This document shows, in pieces, positions 51,756 through 60,474 of a stretch of DNA of 64,000 nucleotides. The first letter of the stretch is position 1; each line of letters starts with the position of its first letter. The notes under the pieces were generated by a model, which had not been told where the DNA came from, did not search any database, and saw nothing but the letters and a program-made list of their open reading frames with translations. A program made the position numbers and the translations under genes. This DNA comes from JALZHR01 sp036388635 (GTDB lineage Bacteria > Acidobacteriota > Blastocatellia > Pyrinomonadales > Pyrinomonadaceae), in assembly GCA_036388635.1 (NCBI GenBank), contig DASVRL010000422.1:41425-105424 (forward strand), written 5' to 3'.

Positions 51756-51841
51756 TGGCGGAGAGAACAGGACTCGAACCTGCAAGCCCTTACGGGCGGT
51801 AGTTTTCAAGACTACTGCATTACCAATTATGCTATCTCTCC
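51756..51841 (-). tRNA. tRNA-Ser (anticodon UGA)
   Basis: This 86-base class II tRNA has acceptor stem GGAGAGA/TCTCTCC, discriminator G and an encoded CCA. The anticodon stem-loop reads GTAGT-CTTGAAA-ACTAC, giving anticodon TGA. A long variable arm with stem CCC/GGG and the T-arm loop TTCGAGT follow. The long variable arm and anticodon agree on serine. Confidence 0.93.
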
Positions 51842-51962
51842 GCGAATTTTGTGCGGAATTGAAAATATACCGCAAACCGTCGGCGGAAACAAATTCACAA
51901 CCGGAAAACCGGAAACTGAGAAGACTTCGAGCTTGCGGATTCTCGCCTCGGAAGTCATCAAG

Positions 51963-52002
51963 AAAAAAGCGCGAAGCCATTTAAACGGCTTCGCGCTTTT
52001 TT
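51963..52002. terminator. strong terminator near tRNA and TlpA-like gene
   Basis: AAAAAAGCGCGAAGCC (51963-51978) pairs perfectly with GGCTTCGCGCTTTTTT (51987-52002) over 16 bp with an 8-base loop. It lies downstream of the TlpA-like gene on the minus strand and can act in both directions. Confidence 0.85.
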
Positions 52003-52027
52003 CGGATTGTGAATAAATCCCGAATTT

Positions 52028-52531
52028 TTATTTTGAACTTAAAAGACGGCTTATCTGCCCGTCGATGCTTTCGGTTTTGTCCCAGCCGCTTTTTTTCAAT
52101 TCGATTTCGCCTCTCTGGTTAATCAGATAATGCGCCGGATAACCCATATTGATATTGCCGTCGCTATCTTTGTCGGCGTATTTCAAAAGAACGCCGAAAC
52201 TGTTCGGCGTAAGGCGAAAGTTAAACGGATTTTTCTTTAGAAAGACGTTGATTTTCGTTTCGTTATCGTTGGTCAAACCGATAAAAACGACATCTTTGCC
52301 GTTGTATTTCTCCGCCAGGCGATTAAGCTTCGGGATTTCCGAATGGCAAATCGCGCATCTGGTCGACCAGAAGCTGAGCAGAACGACTTTACCTCTGAAA
52401 TCGGCGAGACTAAAGGCTTGCCCGTTTAAATCCGTCGCCGAAAAATCTTCCGCGACTTGTTTGTTATTGTATTGTCCGAAAACAGCGAAACTGAGCAGAA
52501 GACAGAAAACCGCACTGAAAATAAAGCGCAT
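52028..52531 (-). CDS. TlpA/ResA-like thiol-disulfide protein
   Basis: This 167-residue exported thioredoxin-fold protein has a signal peptide (about 1-19), a redox pair C59-A-I-C62 in FWSTRCAICHSEIP and the cis-Pro region MGYPAHYLINQRGEI. It probably reduces or transfers disulfides in the periplasm, as in cytochrome c maturation; an AhpC/TSA-like role is an alternative. ATG 52531 has an AAAGGAA ribosome site 8 bases upstream and gives a clean signal peptide. Confidence 0.88.
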   Translation of the reverse strand: MRFIFSAVFCLLLSFAVFGQYNNKQVAEDFSATDLNGQAFSLADFRGKVVLLSFWSTRCAICHSEIPKLNRLAEKYNGKDVVFIGLTNDNETKINVFLKKNPFNFRLTPNSFGVLLKYADKDSDGNINMGYPAHYLINQRGEIELKKSGWDKTESIDGQISRLLSSK

Positions 52532-52671
52532 TAAATTTTTCCTTTGGAACTGGGATTTGACCTGCTTGCTGGTAACGATGCCGGCGCCTTTGACGCCTGT
52601 ATAGAATAAACTGGTAATATGATGCAATTTTTCAGAAAAATATGCCAGTTTTTTTGTGATAAAATGAAGTT

Positions 52672-53829
52672 ATGCTGCTCGAATCGCTAGAAGTTCAGAA
52701 TTTCCGCAATTTACAGGGAAAATTTTTTTGCCGGGAAGGCTTAAACGTAATCTTCGGCGAGAACGGGCAAGGGAAAACCAACTGGCTCGAAGCGATCTAC
52801 ACGCTGGCGACGACGAAATCCTTTAAAACTCCGAAACTGCAGGAAGCGATTCAATTCGGCGAAGAGCTCGCCATCGTTCGCGGCACGGTGCGGCAATCGG
52901 CGGAAATTCACCGATTGATGCAGGTCGCGCTTCAGGGAAACACCAAAACGCTTTCGGTCAACGGAAAAAAAGAAACGATTCACCGCTATCTCGGACAGCT
53001 TCACACGGTCATTTTCAACGCCGACGAGCTGGAAATCGTGCGCGGGCTTCCCGACTCGCGACGCCGCTTTCTGGACGCGGGCATTACGGCGATTTACCCG
53101 CCGTTCGTGCAGACGCTCGCCGATTACAACCGCGTCATTCGACAGAAAAATTCGCTTTTGCAGTCGGCGCAGGAAAATGAATTCAGCCTGGAGAAAACGG
53201 CGGAAATGCTTGAGCCGTGGAACGAGCAGTTAATCGCTCTGGCGGCGCGGATTCACAAAGCGCGGATTCGTTATGTCGAAAGGCTGAACGAAGTTCTGGA
53301 AAAGCGTCTGTTCGGCAAAGAAGAGCTTTCGATTCGTTATGCTTCGTCGCTCGAAGGCAAAGGCGATTTGAGCGATTACGCCGCGCTTTTAGCCGAGCGT
53401 TTAAAGCTGCGCGTGCAGGCGGAAGTCGTTTCCGGACACGCGCTTATCGGGACGCATCGCGACGATTTGGACGTTTTGTTTGACGGTCACGATTTGCGAA
53501 AGTTCGGCTCCAGCGGACAGCAGCGAAGCGCGCTGCTGATCCTGCAGCTCGCCAATCTTTCGGTTTATTACTCGCAGCATCAGGAATACCCGCTGTTTTT
53601 GCTCGACGACATCGACGCCGAACTCGATTACCGGCGCATCGGTCAGCTGCTCGAATATCTGAGCGATAAAACGCAGACTTTCGTCACGACATCGAAAGAA
53701 AGCTTTGTCGAAAAATTCGGCGCGACGGCGAAAATTTACAAGGTCGCGGACGGCGGAATTCTGGACGAGGAACGGGAATTTTCGGGCAGTTTTTCAGAAA
53801 CCGAAAAACTCATTTTAAATAATCCTTAA
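52672..53829 (+). CDS. recF: DNA replication and repair protein RecF
   Basis: This 385-residue SMC/ABC-type ATPase has the RecF pattern: Walker A FGENGQGKTNWLEAI, the RecF-typical ADELEIVRGLPDSRRRFLD, signature FGSSGQQRSALLILQLA and Walker B LFLLDDIDAELD. It helps load RecA at gaps in single-stranded DNA with RecO and RecR. The gene precedes gyrB, as in the common dnaA-dnaN-recF-gyrB order, but with one thioredoxin-like gene between. Confidence 0.95.
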   Translation: MLLESLEVQNFRNLQGKFFCREGLNVIFGENGQGKTNWLEAIYTLATTKSFKTPKLQEAIQFGEELAIVRGTVRQSAEIHRLMQVALQGNTKTLSVNGKKETIHRYLGQLHTVIFNADELEIVRGLPDSRRRFLDAGITAIYPPFVQTLADYNRVIRQKNSLLQSAQENEFSLEKTAEMLEPWNEQLIALAARIHKARIRYVERLNEVLEKRLFGKEELSIRYASSLEGKGDLSDYAALLAERLKLRVQAEVVSGHALIGTHRDDLDVLFDGHDLRKFGSSGQQRSALLILQLANLSVYYSQHQEYPLFLLDDIDAELDYRRIGQLLEYLSDKTQTFVTTSKESFVEKFGATAKIYKVADGGILDEEREFSGSFSETEKLILNNP

Positions 53830-53933
53830 AACTAATTATAAAGTCGTAAAAATCAGCGCTTTGCGGCTATTAATTTTTGTAAAAAAATGGTACAATAAGC
53901 TTAAGTTTTTTCCTCATTGTAAGGAGAAGTTTA

Positions 53934-54545
53934 GTGCTCGGAAAAGCGCATTTTTACAAAGCCTTTTTGGTTTTGATTTTTACCTTATCATTCGGTCTTT
54001 TTTCCTTCGGACAAGAGACTAAAGAAGGCGCGAATCCGGCGTGGCAAAAAGGAAATCCAGACGCGGAAGTTAGGATTGAGGTTTTTAACGATTACCAATG
54101 TCCAACCTGCGTCACGTTTAATAAAAAACTGATTGATATTTTGCGGAAATATCCGAACGAAGTCTTGATTATTTTCCGAAACTTCCCGCTCACAGGAACT
54201 CATCCAAAAGCGATGTCTGCCGCCAAAGCGGTCGAGGCGGCAGGAAAACAAGGAAAGTTTCGCGAAATGATGCAGCTTATTTATAAAAATCAGCCCAAAT
54301 GGAGTACAAGCCAGACGGCTGAAGCGGATTTTGTTAAATACGCTAAGAAACTCGGATTAAATATCAAGACGTTTAAAACGGATTTGGGAAGCGAAGCGGT
54401 GACGAGCAGAATCAATGCCGACATCGAGCGAGCGCACGCTCTGGAAGTAAATTCGACGCCTACCATCGTTTTTAACGACAGGATATTGGAGTTTTCGGAA
54501 GCATTAGATTTAGAAAAAATAATAGAAAAAGAATTAAGTAAATAG
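53934..54545 (+). CDS. DsbA-like thioredoxin-fold secreted protein
   Basis: This 203-residue protein has a signal peptide (about 1-26), the redox motif C56-P-T-C59 in NDYQCPTCVTFNK, an alpha-helical insertion and cis-Pro in NSTPTIVFNDR. It fits the Thioredoxin_4 family of disulfide oxidoreductases. GTG 53934 is supported by AAGGAG eight bases upstream. It lies between recF and gyrB and ends 15 bases before gyrB, so gyrB is probably co-transcribed. A TACAAT box at 53891-53896 may be a -10 element. Confidence 0.87.
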   Translation: MLGKAHFYKAFLVLIFTLSFGLFSFGQETKEGANPAWQKGNPDAEVRIEVFNDYQCPTCVTFNKKLIDILRKYPNEVLIIFRNFPLTGTHPKAMSAAKAVEAAGKQGKFREMMQLIYKNQPKWSTSQTAEADFVKYAKKLGLNIKTFKTDLGSEAVTSRINADIERAHALEVNSTPTIVFNDRILEFSEALDLEKIIEKELSK

Positions 54546-54560
54546 AAAGAGGTTAATAAA

Positions 54561-56981
54561 TTGGCTAAAGCAAAAACAGAATACGGAGCAGATTCGATTA
54601 CCGTTCTCGAAGGACGCGACGCGGTGCGCAAGCGTCCGGCGATGTATATCGGCTCGACCGGCGAAATCGGTCTGCATCATCTTGTTTACGAAGTGGTGGA
54701 TAACTCGGTTGACGAAGCGCTCGCCGGTTATTGCGACACGATTGAAGTGACGATTCACATCGACAATTCGATTACGGTCGTCGATAACGGGCGCGGAATT
54801 CCGACCGATATTCACACGCAGGAAGGTCGCTCGGCGGCGGAAGTCGTTCTCACAGTGCTTCACGCGGGCGGCAAATTCGACTCGAATTCCTACAAAGTTT
54901 CCGGCGGCTTGCACGGCGTCGGCGTCAGCTGCGTCAATTTCCTGAGCGAATGGTTAAAACTGGAAATCTGGCGCGACGGCAAAACGCACGAGCAGGAATA
55001 CAAAGTCGGCTTTCCGGTCGAGCCTTTGAAGCAAACCGGAAAAACGACGAAACGCGGCACGAAAGTCACGTTCAAACCGGACGGCGATATTTTCGAGGCG
55101 ACGGTTTTCAGTTTTGAAAAACTGTCCGAGCGGCTGCGCGAAAAAGCGTTTTTGAATAAAGGCATTCGTATTTTTATCAAAGACGAGCGCGAAGAAGTGG
55201 AAAAATCGCACGAGTTTTATTACAAGGGCGGAATCGCCGAATTCGTCAAGCATCTGAACAAAAACAAATCGCCGCTGCACGACGAGCCGGTTTACGTCGA
55301 ACAGGTTTCCGACGCGCTGACGGTCGAAGTGGCGATGCAGTATAACGATTCTTACGACGAAAAGGTTTATTCGTTTGCCAACAACATCAATACGGTTGAC
55401 GGCGGAACGCATCTATCGGGCTTTCGCGGCGCGATTACCCGAACGATTAACGCTTACGCGGAAAGCTCCGGTTTAACGAAGAATTTCAAAACCGCGCTTT
55501 CCGGCGACGACGTGCGCGAAGGCTTGGTCGCCGTGATTTCGGTGAAAATTCCGCAGCCGCAGTTTGAAGGTCAGACGAAAGGCAAGCTCAATTCGCCCGT
55601 CAAAGGCGCGGTCGAGTCGTTTCTGAATGAAAAACTCGGCGAATTTTTCGAGCAGAATCCGCACATCGCGAGAAAAATCGTCGGCAAGGCGGTCGATGCG
55701 GCGCGGGCGCGCGAAGCGGCGCGAAAGGCGCGTGAAATCGTTCGCAAAAGCGCTCTGGGCGGTTCGACGCTGCCGGGCAAACTCGCTGACTGCCAGGAAA
55801 AAGACCCGGCGCTTTCGGAAATTTACCTGGTCGAAGGCGATTCGGCGGGCGGTTCGGCAAAACAAGGTCGTGACCGCAAGAACCAAGCCGTTTTGCCGCT
55901 CAAGGGAAAGATTCTGAACGTCGAGAAAGCGCGGTTCGATAAAATGCTCGGACACGGCGAAATCAAGGCTCTGATTACGGCGCTCGGCACGGGAATCGGC
56001 AAAGACGATTTCGACGTTTCCAAGCTTCGTTATCACAAAATCTGTCTGATGACGGACGCCGACGTCGACGGCTCGCACATCAGAACTCTGCTGTTGACGT
56101 TTTTCTATCGCCAGATGCCCGAACTCGTTGAAAACGGACACATTTATATCGCGCAGCCGCCGCTTTATAAAGTCAAAAAAGGCAAAAAGGAAGAATACAT
56201 CAAAGACGAAAAACAGATGCTGCGTTATATGATGCGGCAGGCGACCAGCGAAATGCAGGTGAAATCGCCCTCGAACGGCAAAACTTACGAAGGCGCGAAG
56301 CTGTCGAAATTGCTGGAACAAGTGACCGAATTTGAACGCTATTTTGAACGTTTCGCCAAACGTTTGGGCAACGATTCAAGATTGTTAAGAGTCCTGCTCG
56401 AAGCGTTTAGCGGAAAAGACGGCGTTTTGACCGCCGGTCGCGGCAAGCTGCGCAAAGTTTTTGAAAGCGAAGAATTAATGCTGAAAATCGAAGCTCGACT
56501 TGCCGAAGCCGGTTACAAAACCGAGCTGCTTAACGACGAGGAACACGGGCTGGCGGAAATCGAAATCACGCCCGTGGTCGGCAATTCCATTATTTTTGAC
56601 TGGAATCTGGCGAGCCTCGCCGAATTTACGAAAGCGGCTGAGCTGCGCGGATTTTTTGAAGCCGAGTTTCAATCGCCTTTCGTCGTCGGCGAAAACGGAA
56701 ATTCCGAGGAAATCGCCTCGCGCGAGGAATTGCTGGAAAAAGTCGTCGCTATGGCGAAAAAAGATTTGACGATTCAGCGTTACAAAGGTCTGGGCGAGAT
56801 GAATCCCGAACAGCTCTGGGAAACGACGATGAATCCGGAAGGGCGCACGCTCTTGCAGGTGCGCATCGAAGACGCCATCGAAACCGACCAAATCTTTACG
56901 GTTTTGATGGGCGACCAGGTCGAGCCGCGCCGCCGGTTTATCGAAACCAACGCGCTGGACGTTCGCAATCTGGACGTTTAA
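54561..56981 (+). CDS. gyrB: DNA gyrase subunit B
   Basis: This 806-residue type II topoisomerase subunit has a GHKL ATPase (VVDNSVDEALAGYC, VDNGRGIPTDIH, GGLHGVGVSCVN), the transducer domain, a TOPRIM domain with IYLVEGDSAGGSAKQGRD and LMTDADVDGSHIRTLLL, and the closing RYKGLGEMNPEQLWETTMNP. It supplies ATP-driven negative supercoiling with GyrA. The start is TTG 54561, supported by GAAAGAGG eight bases before; no ATG occurs nearby before the ATPase domain. ParE is less likely, since the long C-terminal insertion between TOPRIM and the end fits GyrB. Confidence 0.95.
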   Translation: MAKAKTEYGADSITVLEGRDAVRKRPAMYIGSTGEIGLHHLVYEVVDNSVDEALAGYCDTIEVTIHIDNSITVVDNGRGIPTDIHTQEGRSAAEVVLTVLHAGGKFDSNSYKVSGGLHGVGVSCVNFLSEWLKLEIWRDGKTHEQEYKVGFPVEPLKQTGKTTKRGTKVTFKPDGDIFEATVFSFEKLSERLREKAFLNKGIRIFIKDEREEVEKSHEFYYKGGIAEFVKHLNKNKSPLHDEPVYVEQVSDALTVEVAMQYNDSYDEKVYSFANNINTVDGGTHLSGFRGAITRTINAYAESSGLTKNFKTALSGDDVREGLVAVISVKIPQPQFEGQTKGKLNSPVKGAVESFLNEKLGEFFEQNPHIARKIVGKAVDAARAREAARKAREIVRKSALGGSTLPGKLADCQEKDPALSEIYLVEGDSAGGSAKQGRDRKNQAVLPLKGKILNVEKARFDKMLGHGEIKALITALGTGIGKDDFDVSKLRYHKICLMTDADVDGSHIRTLLLTFFYRQMPELVENGHIYIAQPPLYKVKKGKKEEYIKDEKQMLRYMMRQATSEMQVKSPSNGKTYEGAKLSKLLEQVTEFERYFERFAKRLGNDSRLLRVLLEAFSGKDGVLTAGRGKLRKVFESEELMLKIEARLAEAGYKTELLNDEEHGLAEIEITPVVGNSIIFDWNLASLAEFTKAAELRGFFEAEFQSPFVVGENGNSEEIASREELLEKVVAMAKKDLTIQRYKGLGEMNPEQLWETTMNPEGRTLLQVRIEDAIETDQIFTVLMGDQVEPRRRFIETNALDVRNLDV

Positions 56982-57000
56982 TTTATTTTTCATCAGGGAA

Positions 57001-57050
57001 ATGCAGAGGATTCAGAGAAAACAAATCTGTGTCCTCTGTTTTTATTTGCC
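57001..57050. repeat. CAGAGGA-type inverted repeat after gyrB
   Basis: ATGCAGAGGATTCAGAGAAA lies on the left, and the opposite strand of the right part reads AAAACAGAGGACACAGA. The two arms are degenerate complements with a very short loop. It could act as the gyrB terminator but also matches the repeated family seen in other gaps. Confidence 0.55.
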
Positions 57051-57134
57051 TTGCGAAAAATTTCTCAAAGTGCAATGATTCTGGTTTACGCAAGGACATA
57101 GGTTTGCATCTAAAGACTGAGAGGATTTAAGGAA

Positions 57135-58259
57135 ATGTCAGCAGTTTTAGAACAAGTCAGAAATCTCGAAGATTATTTAGTGATGCCGGACGAGGAAATC
57201 GCCGAGCGGATTCACGCGGCAAAGCAGGAATTGGGTTCGCGCCTCGTCGTTCTCGGTCATCATTACCAGCGCGACGACGTTATCGCCCACGCCGATTTGC
57301 AGGGCGATTCTTATCAACTGTCGGTGATGGCTTCGCAGACGGACGCGGAATTTATCGTTTTCTGCGGCGTGCATTTTATGGCGGAATCGGCTGATATTCT
57401 CGGCAAGCCGCACCAGAGAGTGATTTTGCCGGATATGGGCGCGGGCTGTTCGATGGCTGATATGGCGACCATCGAACAGGTCGAAGACGCGTGGGAACAG
57501 CTCGGGGAAATCGGCGTTTTAAAACAAAAGGTCGCGCCGATAACTTATATGAATTCGAGCGCGGCGATAAAGGCTTTCTGCGGACGCAATGGCGGCGTGG
57601 TCTGCACTTCGTCAAACGCCGTGCCGCTGTTCGACGTTTATCTGAAAGAATACGACAAGATGTTTTTCTTTCCCGACCAGCATCTCGGACGCAATACGGG
57701 TGCGAAATTCGGCATCCCGCTCGAAAAAATGGTTTTGTGGAATCCGCACGAAGAACTAGGCGGCAATACGGAAGAAGAACTGCTCGAAGCGAAAGTGATT
57801 TTGTGGCGCGGGCACTGCTCGGTTCACGGTCGCTTTAAGCCCTGGCACGTTGACCAAATCCGCAAGCAAGTGCCGGGCGTAAAAGTTTTAGTCCATCCGG
57901 AATGCATGCGCGAGGTCGTCGAGATTTCGGATTTAAACGGCTCGACTTCGTTTATCATCAACACGGTCGAAAAAGCCGAACCGGGCACGAAATGGGCAAT
58001 CGGCACGGAAGTAAACCTCGTCAATCGCCTTCAGCAGCGTTTTCCCGACAAAGACATTCGCCTGCTCGCGCCGGATTTGTGTATGTGCGCGACGATGTAT
58101 CGCATCGCGCCGCAAAATCTCGCCTGGGCTTTGGAAAATCTCCTCGACGGGAATGTAGTGAACGAAATTATCGTTGAAGACGAAACGAAGCATTACGCGC
58201 TCATCGCGCTTGAGCGAATGATTAATCTGACCGAGCAAAACGCGGCGAAGAAGAATTAA
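57135..58259 (+). CDS. nadA: quinolinate synthase A
   Basis: This 374-residue 4Fe-4S enzyme joins iminoaspartate with dihydroxyacetone phosphate to make quinolinate for NAD. Visible marks are LVVLGHHYQRDDVI, DSYQLSVMA, VFCGVHFMAESADIL, MGAGCSMAD, HPECMREVVEIS and LCMCATMYRI; the cluster cysteines lie in the first, last and HPEC segments. It has the longer form with the FFPDQHLGRNTG central region. An AAGGA ribosome site precedes ATG 57135. No nadB or nadC gene is in the window. Confidence 0.95.
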   Translation: MSAVLEQVRNLEDYLVMPDEEIAERIHAAKQELGSRLVVLGHHYQRDDVIAHADLQGDSYQLSVMASQTDAEFIVFCGVHFMAESADILGKPHQRVILPDMGAGCSMADMATIEQVEDAWEQLGEIGVLKQKVAPITYMNSSAAIKAFCGRNGGVVCTSSNAVPLFDVYLKEYDKMFFFPDQHLGRNTGAKFGIPLEKMVLWNPHEELGGNTEEELLEAKVILWRGHCSVHGRFKPWHVDQIRKQVPGVKVLVHPECMREVVEISDLNGSTSFIINTVEKAEPGTKWAIGTEVNLVNRLQQRFPDKDIRLLAPDLCMCATMYRIAPQNLAWALENLLDGNVVNEIIVEDETKHYALIALERMINLTEQNAAKKN

Positions 58260-58269
58260 GAAAGAATGC

Positions 58270-58363
58270 AACCGCAGATAAACGCGGGTAAACGTGCAGA
58301 AAAAACGGATTTATCCGCTCCTTTCTGTTATTATCAGCGTCTGTCCGGCGTTTATCTGCGGTT
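58270..58363. repeat. CGCAGAT-type inverted repeat upstream of rnz
   Basis: AACCGCAGATAAACGC (58270-58285) pairs exactly with GCGTTTATCTGCGGTT (58348-58363). A small palindrome CGGATTTATCCG lies between. The element fills the gap between nadA and the RNase Z gene and creates a false upstream start. Confidence 0.75.
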
Positions 58364-58374
58364 TATTTATTGGA

Positions 58375-59292
58375 ATGGCTTCAAGATTATTCATCGCACT
58401 GGGAACGGCGAGCCAGGTTCCGACGCGCGAGCGCAATCACAACGGTTATTTTATTCGTTGGGATGAGGAAGGCTTTTTGCTCGACCCGGGCGAGGGCACG
58501 CAGCGACAGATGATTTTCGCCGGAGTTTCGGCGTCGCAGATTACAAAAATTTTTATCACGCATTTTCACGGCGACCATTGTCTGGGTTTAGCCGGCGTTT
58601 TGCAGCGGCTTTCGCTCGACCGGATTTCGCACGAAGTCCGAATTTATTACCCCGCGTACGGTCGAAAATTCGTCGAGAATCTGCGTAATTCTTCGATTTA
58701 CTACAACGCTGCAAACATATCGGAAAAGCCTTTTTCAAGCGCGGGCGTGATTTTTGAGAATAAAAATCTGACCATCGAAACGCAAAGGCTCGACCACTCG
58801 GTCGAATCGTGGGGTTATCGTTTTCAGGAAAAAGACGACGTGACGATGCTGCCGGAAAAATTAGAAGCGCTCGGCGTTTTCGGAAAAGACGTCGGCAGAT
58901 TGAAAGCCGCCGGAAAACTGGAAATCAAAGGAAAAACGATTTCGCTCGAAGAAGTCAGCGTTTCTAAAAAAGGCTTGAGCGCCGCTTTTATAATGGACAC
59001 GCGCGTCTGCGCGGCGGCTGGCGAGCTGGCGAAAGACGTCGATTTTCTCATTTGCGAATCGACTTACCTGGCGAGCGAAACCGGCGAAGCCGTCAAAAAC
59101 GGTCATTTAACGGCGACGCAAGCCGCCGAAATCGCGCAAAAGTCGAACGCCGCGAAATTGGTTTTGACGCATTTTTCGCAGCGCTATAATTCGATTGCGG
59201 ATTTTGTTCGCGAAGCCAGAACAATTCACGAACAGACGATTGCCGTCAGCGACGGCGATCAGGTCGAGATTTTAAGAAGGGAAAAGATTTAA
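58375..59292 (+). CDS. rnz: ribonuclease Z
   Basis: This 305-residue metallo-beta-lactamase-fold nuclease removes 3' trailers from tRNA precursors. The zinc motif HFHGDH at residues 63-68, the leading RLFIALGTASQVPTRERNHN, the LDPGEGTQRQM segment typical of RNase Z and the late ICESTYLASE and VLTHFSQRY histidine sites are visible. ATG 58375 begins right before the conserved N-terminus; a start at 58294 would code through the inverted repeat. It may mature the class II tRNA seen in this window, among others. Confidence 0.93.
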   Translation: MASRLFIALGTASQVPTRERNHNGYFIRWDEEGFLLDPGEGTQRQMIFAGVSASQITKIFITHFHGDHCLGLAGVLQRLSLDRISHEVRIYYPAYGRKFVENLRNSSIYYNAANISEKPFSSAGVIFENKNLTIETQRLDHSVESWGYRFQEKDDVTMLPEKLEALGVFGKDVGRLKAAGKLEIKGKTISLEEVSVSKKGLSAAFIMDTRVCAAAGELAKDVDFLICESTYLASETGEAVKNGHLTATQAAEIAQKSNAAKLVLTHFSQRYNSIADFVREARTIHEQTIAVSDGDQVEILRREKI

Positions 59293-59379
59293 AGCCCGCG
59301 CGTAAAAGCTGCCGGCGGCGGAAATATCTTTGTTTTGGATTGAGCTTTATCTGAAAAGCCGGAACAAGGATTTAATAAA

Positions 59380-59613
59380 ATGGCGGAAATTCAAGACAAA
59401 TTGCGCGAAAACGTGCGCGGAAAATTTTACGTCGACTGCCAGTGTATCGACTGCGACGTCTGCCGCGACACTTCGCCGAAAAACTTCACGCGCAACGACG
59501 AAAACGGTTATTCGTTTGTCTATAAGCAGCCGCAAACGCCCGAAGAATTGGCGCTGTGCGAAGAAGCGCGCGACGCCTGCCCGGTCGAAGCAATCGGCGA
59601 CGACGGTAAATAA
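59380..59613 (+). CDS. small ferredoxin
   Basis: This 77-residue protein has a single Fe-S cluster binding pattern, CIDCDVCRDTSPKNF in the first half and DACPVEAI in the second. The arrangement fits a 4Fe-4S or 3Fe-4S bacterial ferredoxin. An unusual extra Cys two residues before the first motif (DCQC) is present. It can act as an electron carrier in the cytoplasm. The stop directly abuts the stop of a membrane-protein gene on the other strand. Confidence 0.85.
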   Translation: MAEIQDKLRENVRGKFYVDCQCIDCDVCRDTSPKNFTRNDENGYSFVYKQPQTPEELALCEEARDACPVEAIGDDGK

Positions 59614-59925
59614 TTATTTTGAAGACGGCACGAGTAAGGCGGCGATTGACAAAGCAAAAACTCCGCGTAAAAACGCCATCCAGCTTAAAAATAAAAATAC
59701 GCCGCCCGAAACATTTTTGATAATGTCGAAATAAGAAAACTTCAGCCAATTTTCAGAAGTTTCAGCCGTCAGCAGTTTTTGACCGCAATAAGCAAAAATC
59801 AGCGAAAACAGAAAAATAAAAAGCGCTTGAAATCCGCGAAAATCAAAGATAAATATTACCGACAGACAAATCAGCCCGAGAACAAACATTGTTTTTAACT
59901 GCCAGTTCAAAAATAAATCGATCAT
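59614..59925 (-). CDS. small membrane protein linked to Rieske gene
   Basis: This 103-residue protein has about three to four hydrophobic segments (FVLGLICLSVIFIFDF, ALFIFLFSLIFAYCGQKLL, GGVFLFLSWMAFLRGVF). No family is recognised. Its ATG overlaps the Rieske stop (ATGA), so it is translated after that gene. A membrane anchor or redox partner for the Rieske protein is possible but not supported by a motif. Confidence 0.65.
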   Translation of the reverse strand: MIDLFLNWQLKTMFVLGLICLSVIFIFDFRGFQALFIFLFSLIFAYCGQKLLTAETSENWLKFSYFDIIKNVSGGVFLFLSWMAFLRGVFALSIAALLVPSSK

Positions 59926-60269
59926 ACAAGAATCTTAATCCAGCCGTCTTCAATCACGACTTCGTAAGCCTCAATCGAGCAGCTTTTTTTGGTAAAACAT
60001 TCGCCCGAGGTGACGTCGAAGCGCCAGCCGTGTAGGTCGCATTCGACGATGCTGCCGTAAAGCCGCGAATCGGCGAGCGGCGCGCCTTTATGCGGGCAGA
60101 AATTTTCCGTCGCGTAGAATTTTCCGTTGACGTTGAACAAAGCCAGCTCGCCGCCGCCTTTTAGCTGCACGGTCGCGCCGCGCCCGGCAGGAAGGGCTTC
60201 GATTTTTCCGACCGTGATTTTTTTTCCTTCGCGGCGCGGTCTGCGCCGGTTGTCGTGAACTTTTCCCAT
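59922..60269 (-). CDS. Rieske-type 2Fe-2S ferredoxin
   Basis: This 115-residue protein has both Rieske boxes: C-P-H in ENFCPHKGAPLADS and C-x2-H in VECDLHGWRFDV. The N-terminus is basic and lacks an export signal, so it is a cytoplasmic ferredoxin of the dioxygenase/nitrite-reductase small-subunit type rather than the cytochrome bc1 Rieske. No oxygenase gene is near. It is co-translated with the small membrane protein. Confidence 0.9.
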   Translation of the reverse strand: MGKVHDNRRRPRREGKKITVGKIEALPAGRGATVQLKGGGELALFNVNGKFYATENFCPHKGAPLADSRLYGSIVECDLHGWRFDVTSGECFTKKSCSIEAYEVVIEDGWIKILV

Positions 60270-60328
60270 AAAAGATTTTAATTTCAGATTGCAAATTATA
60301 AATTAGTGTTGCTCGAAACGTTTGTAAA

Positions 60329-60410
60329 TGCAAAATTCGAAAGGCTAAGGGCAAAATGAAATCTCTCCTCCCAATTTGCCTTCTGCATTTTACGTTTTGC
60401 ATTTTTTACC
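60329..60410. repeat. heptad inverted-pair repeat upstream of CBS gene
   Basis: The left arm reads TGCAAAA, TTCGAAA, GGCTAAG, GGCAAAA, TGAAATC. The right arm on the opposite strand reads TGCAAAA, CGTAAAA, TGCAGAA, GGCAAAT. It lies between the divergent Rieske and CBS genes. Confidence 0.7.
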
Positions 60411-60474
60411 TTGCTTTCTCGCGCGCGGTAAAACAAAATATCTGTAAGAGAAAAATTTAGAATAAGTTGGATTT

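Noticed and set aside
51756..51841. Consideration as a tRNA other than serine
   Set aside because: The long variable arm and the anticodon TGA together fit only tRNA-Ser.
51610..51984. 124-residue plus-strand frame
   Set aside because: It runs through the tRNA-Ser gene and a repeat; no domain seen.
55473..56321. 282-residue open frame on the minus strand
   Set aside because: It lies fully inside gyrB, whose domains and motifs are certain; the frame is a codon-bias shadow.
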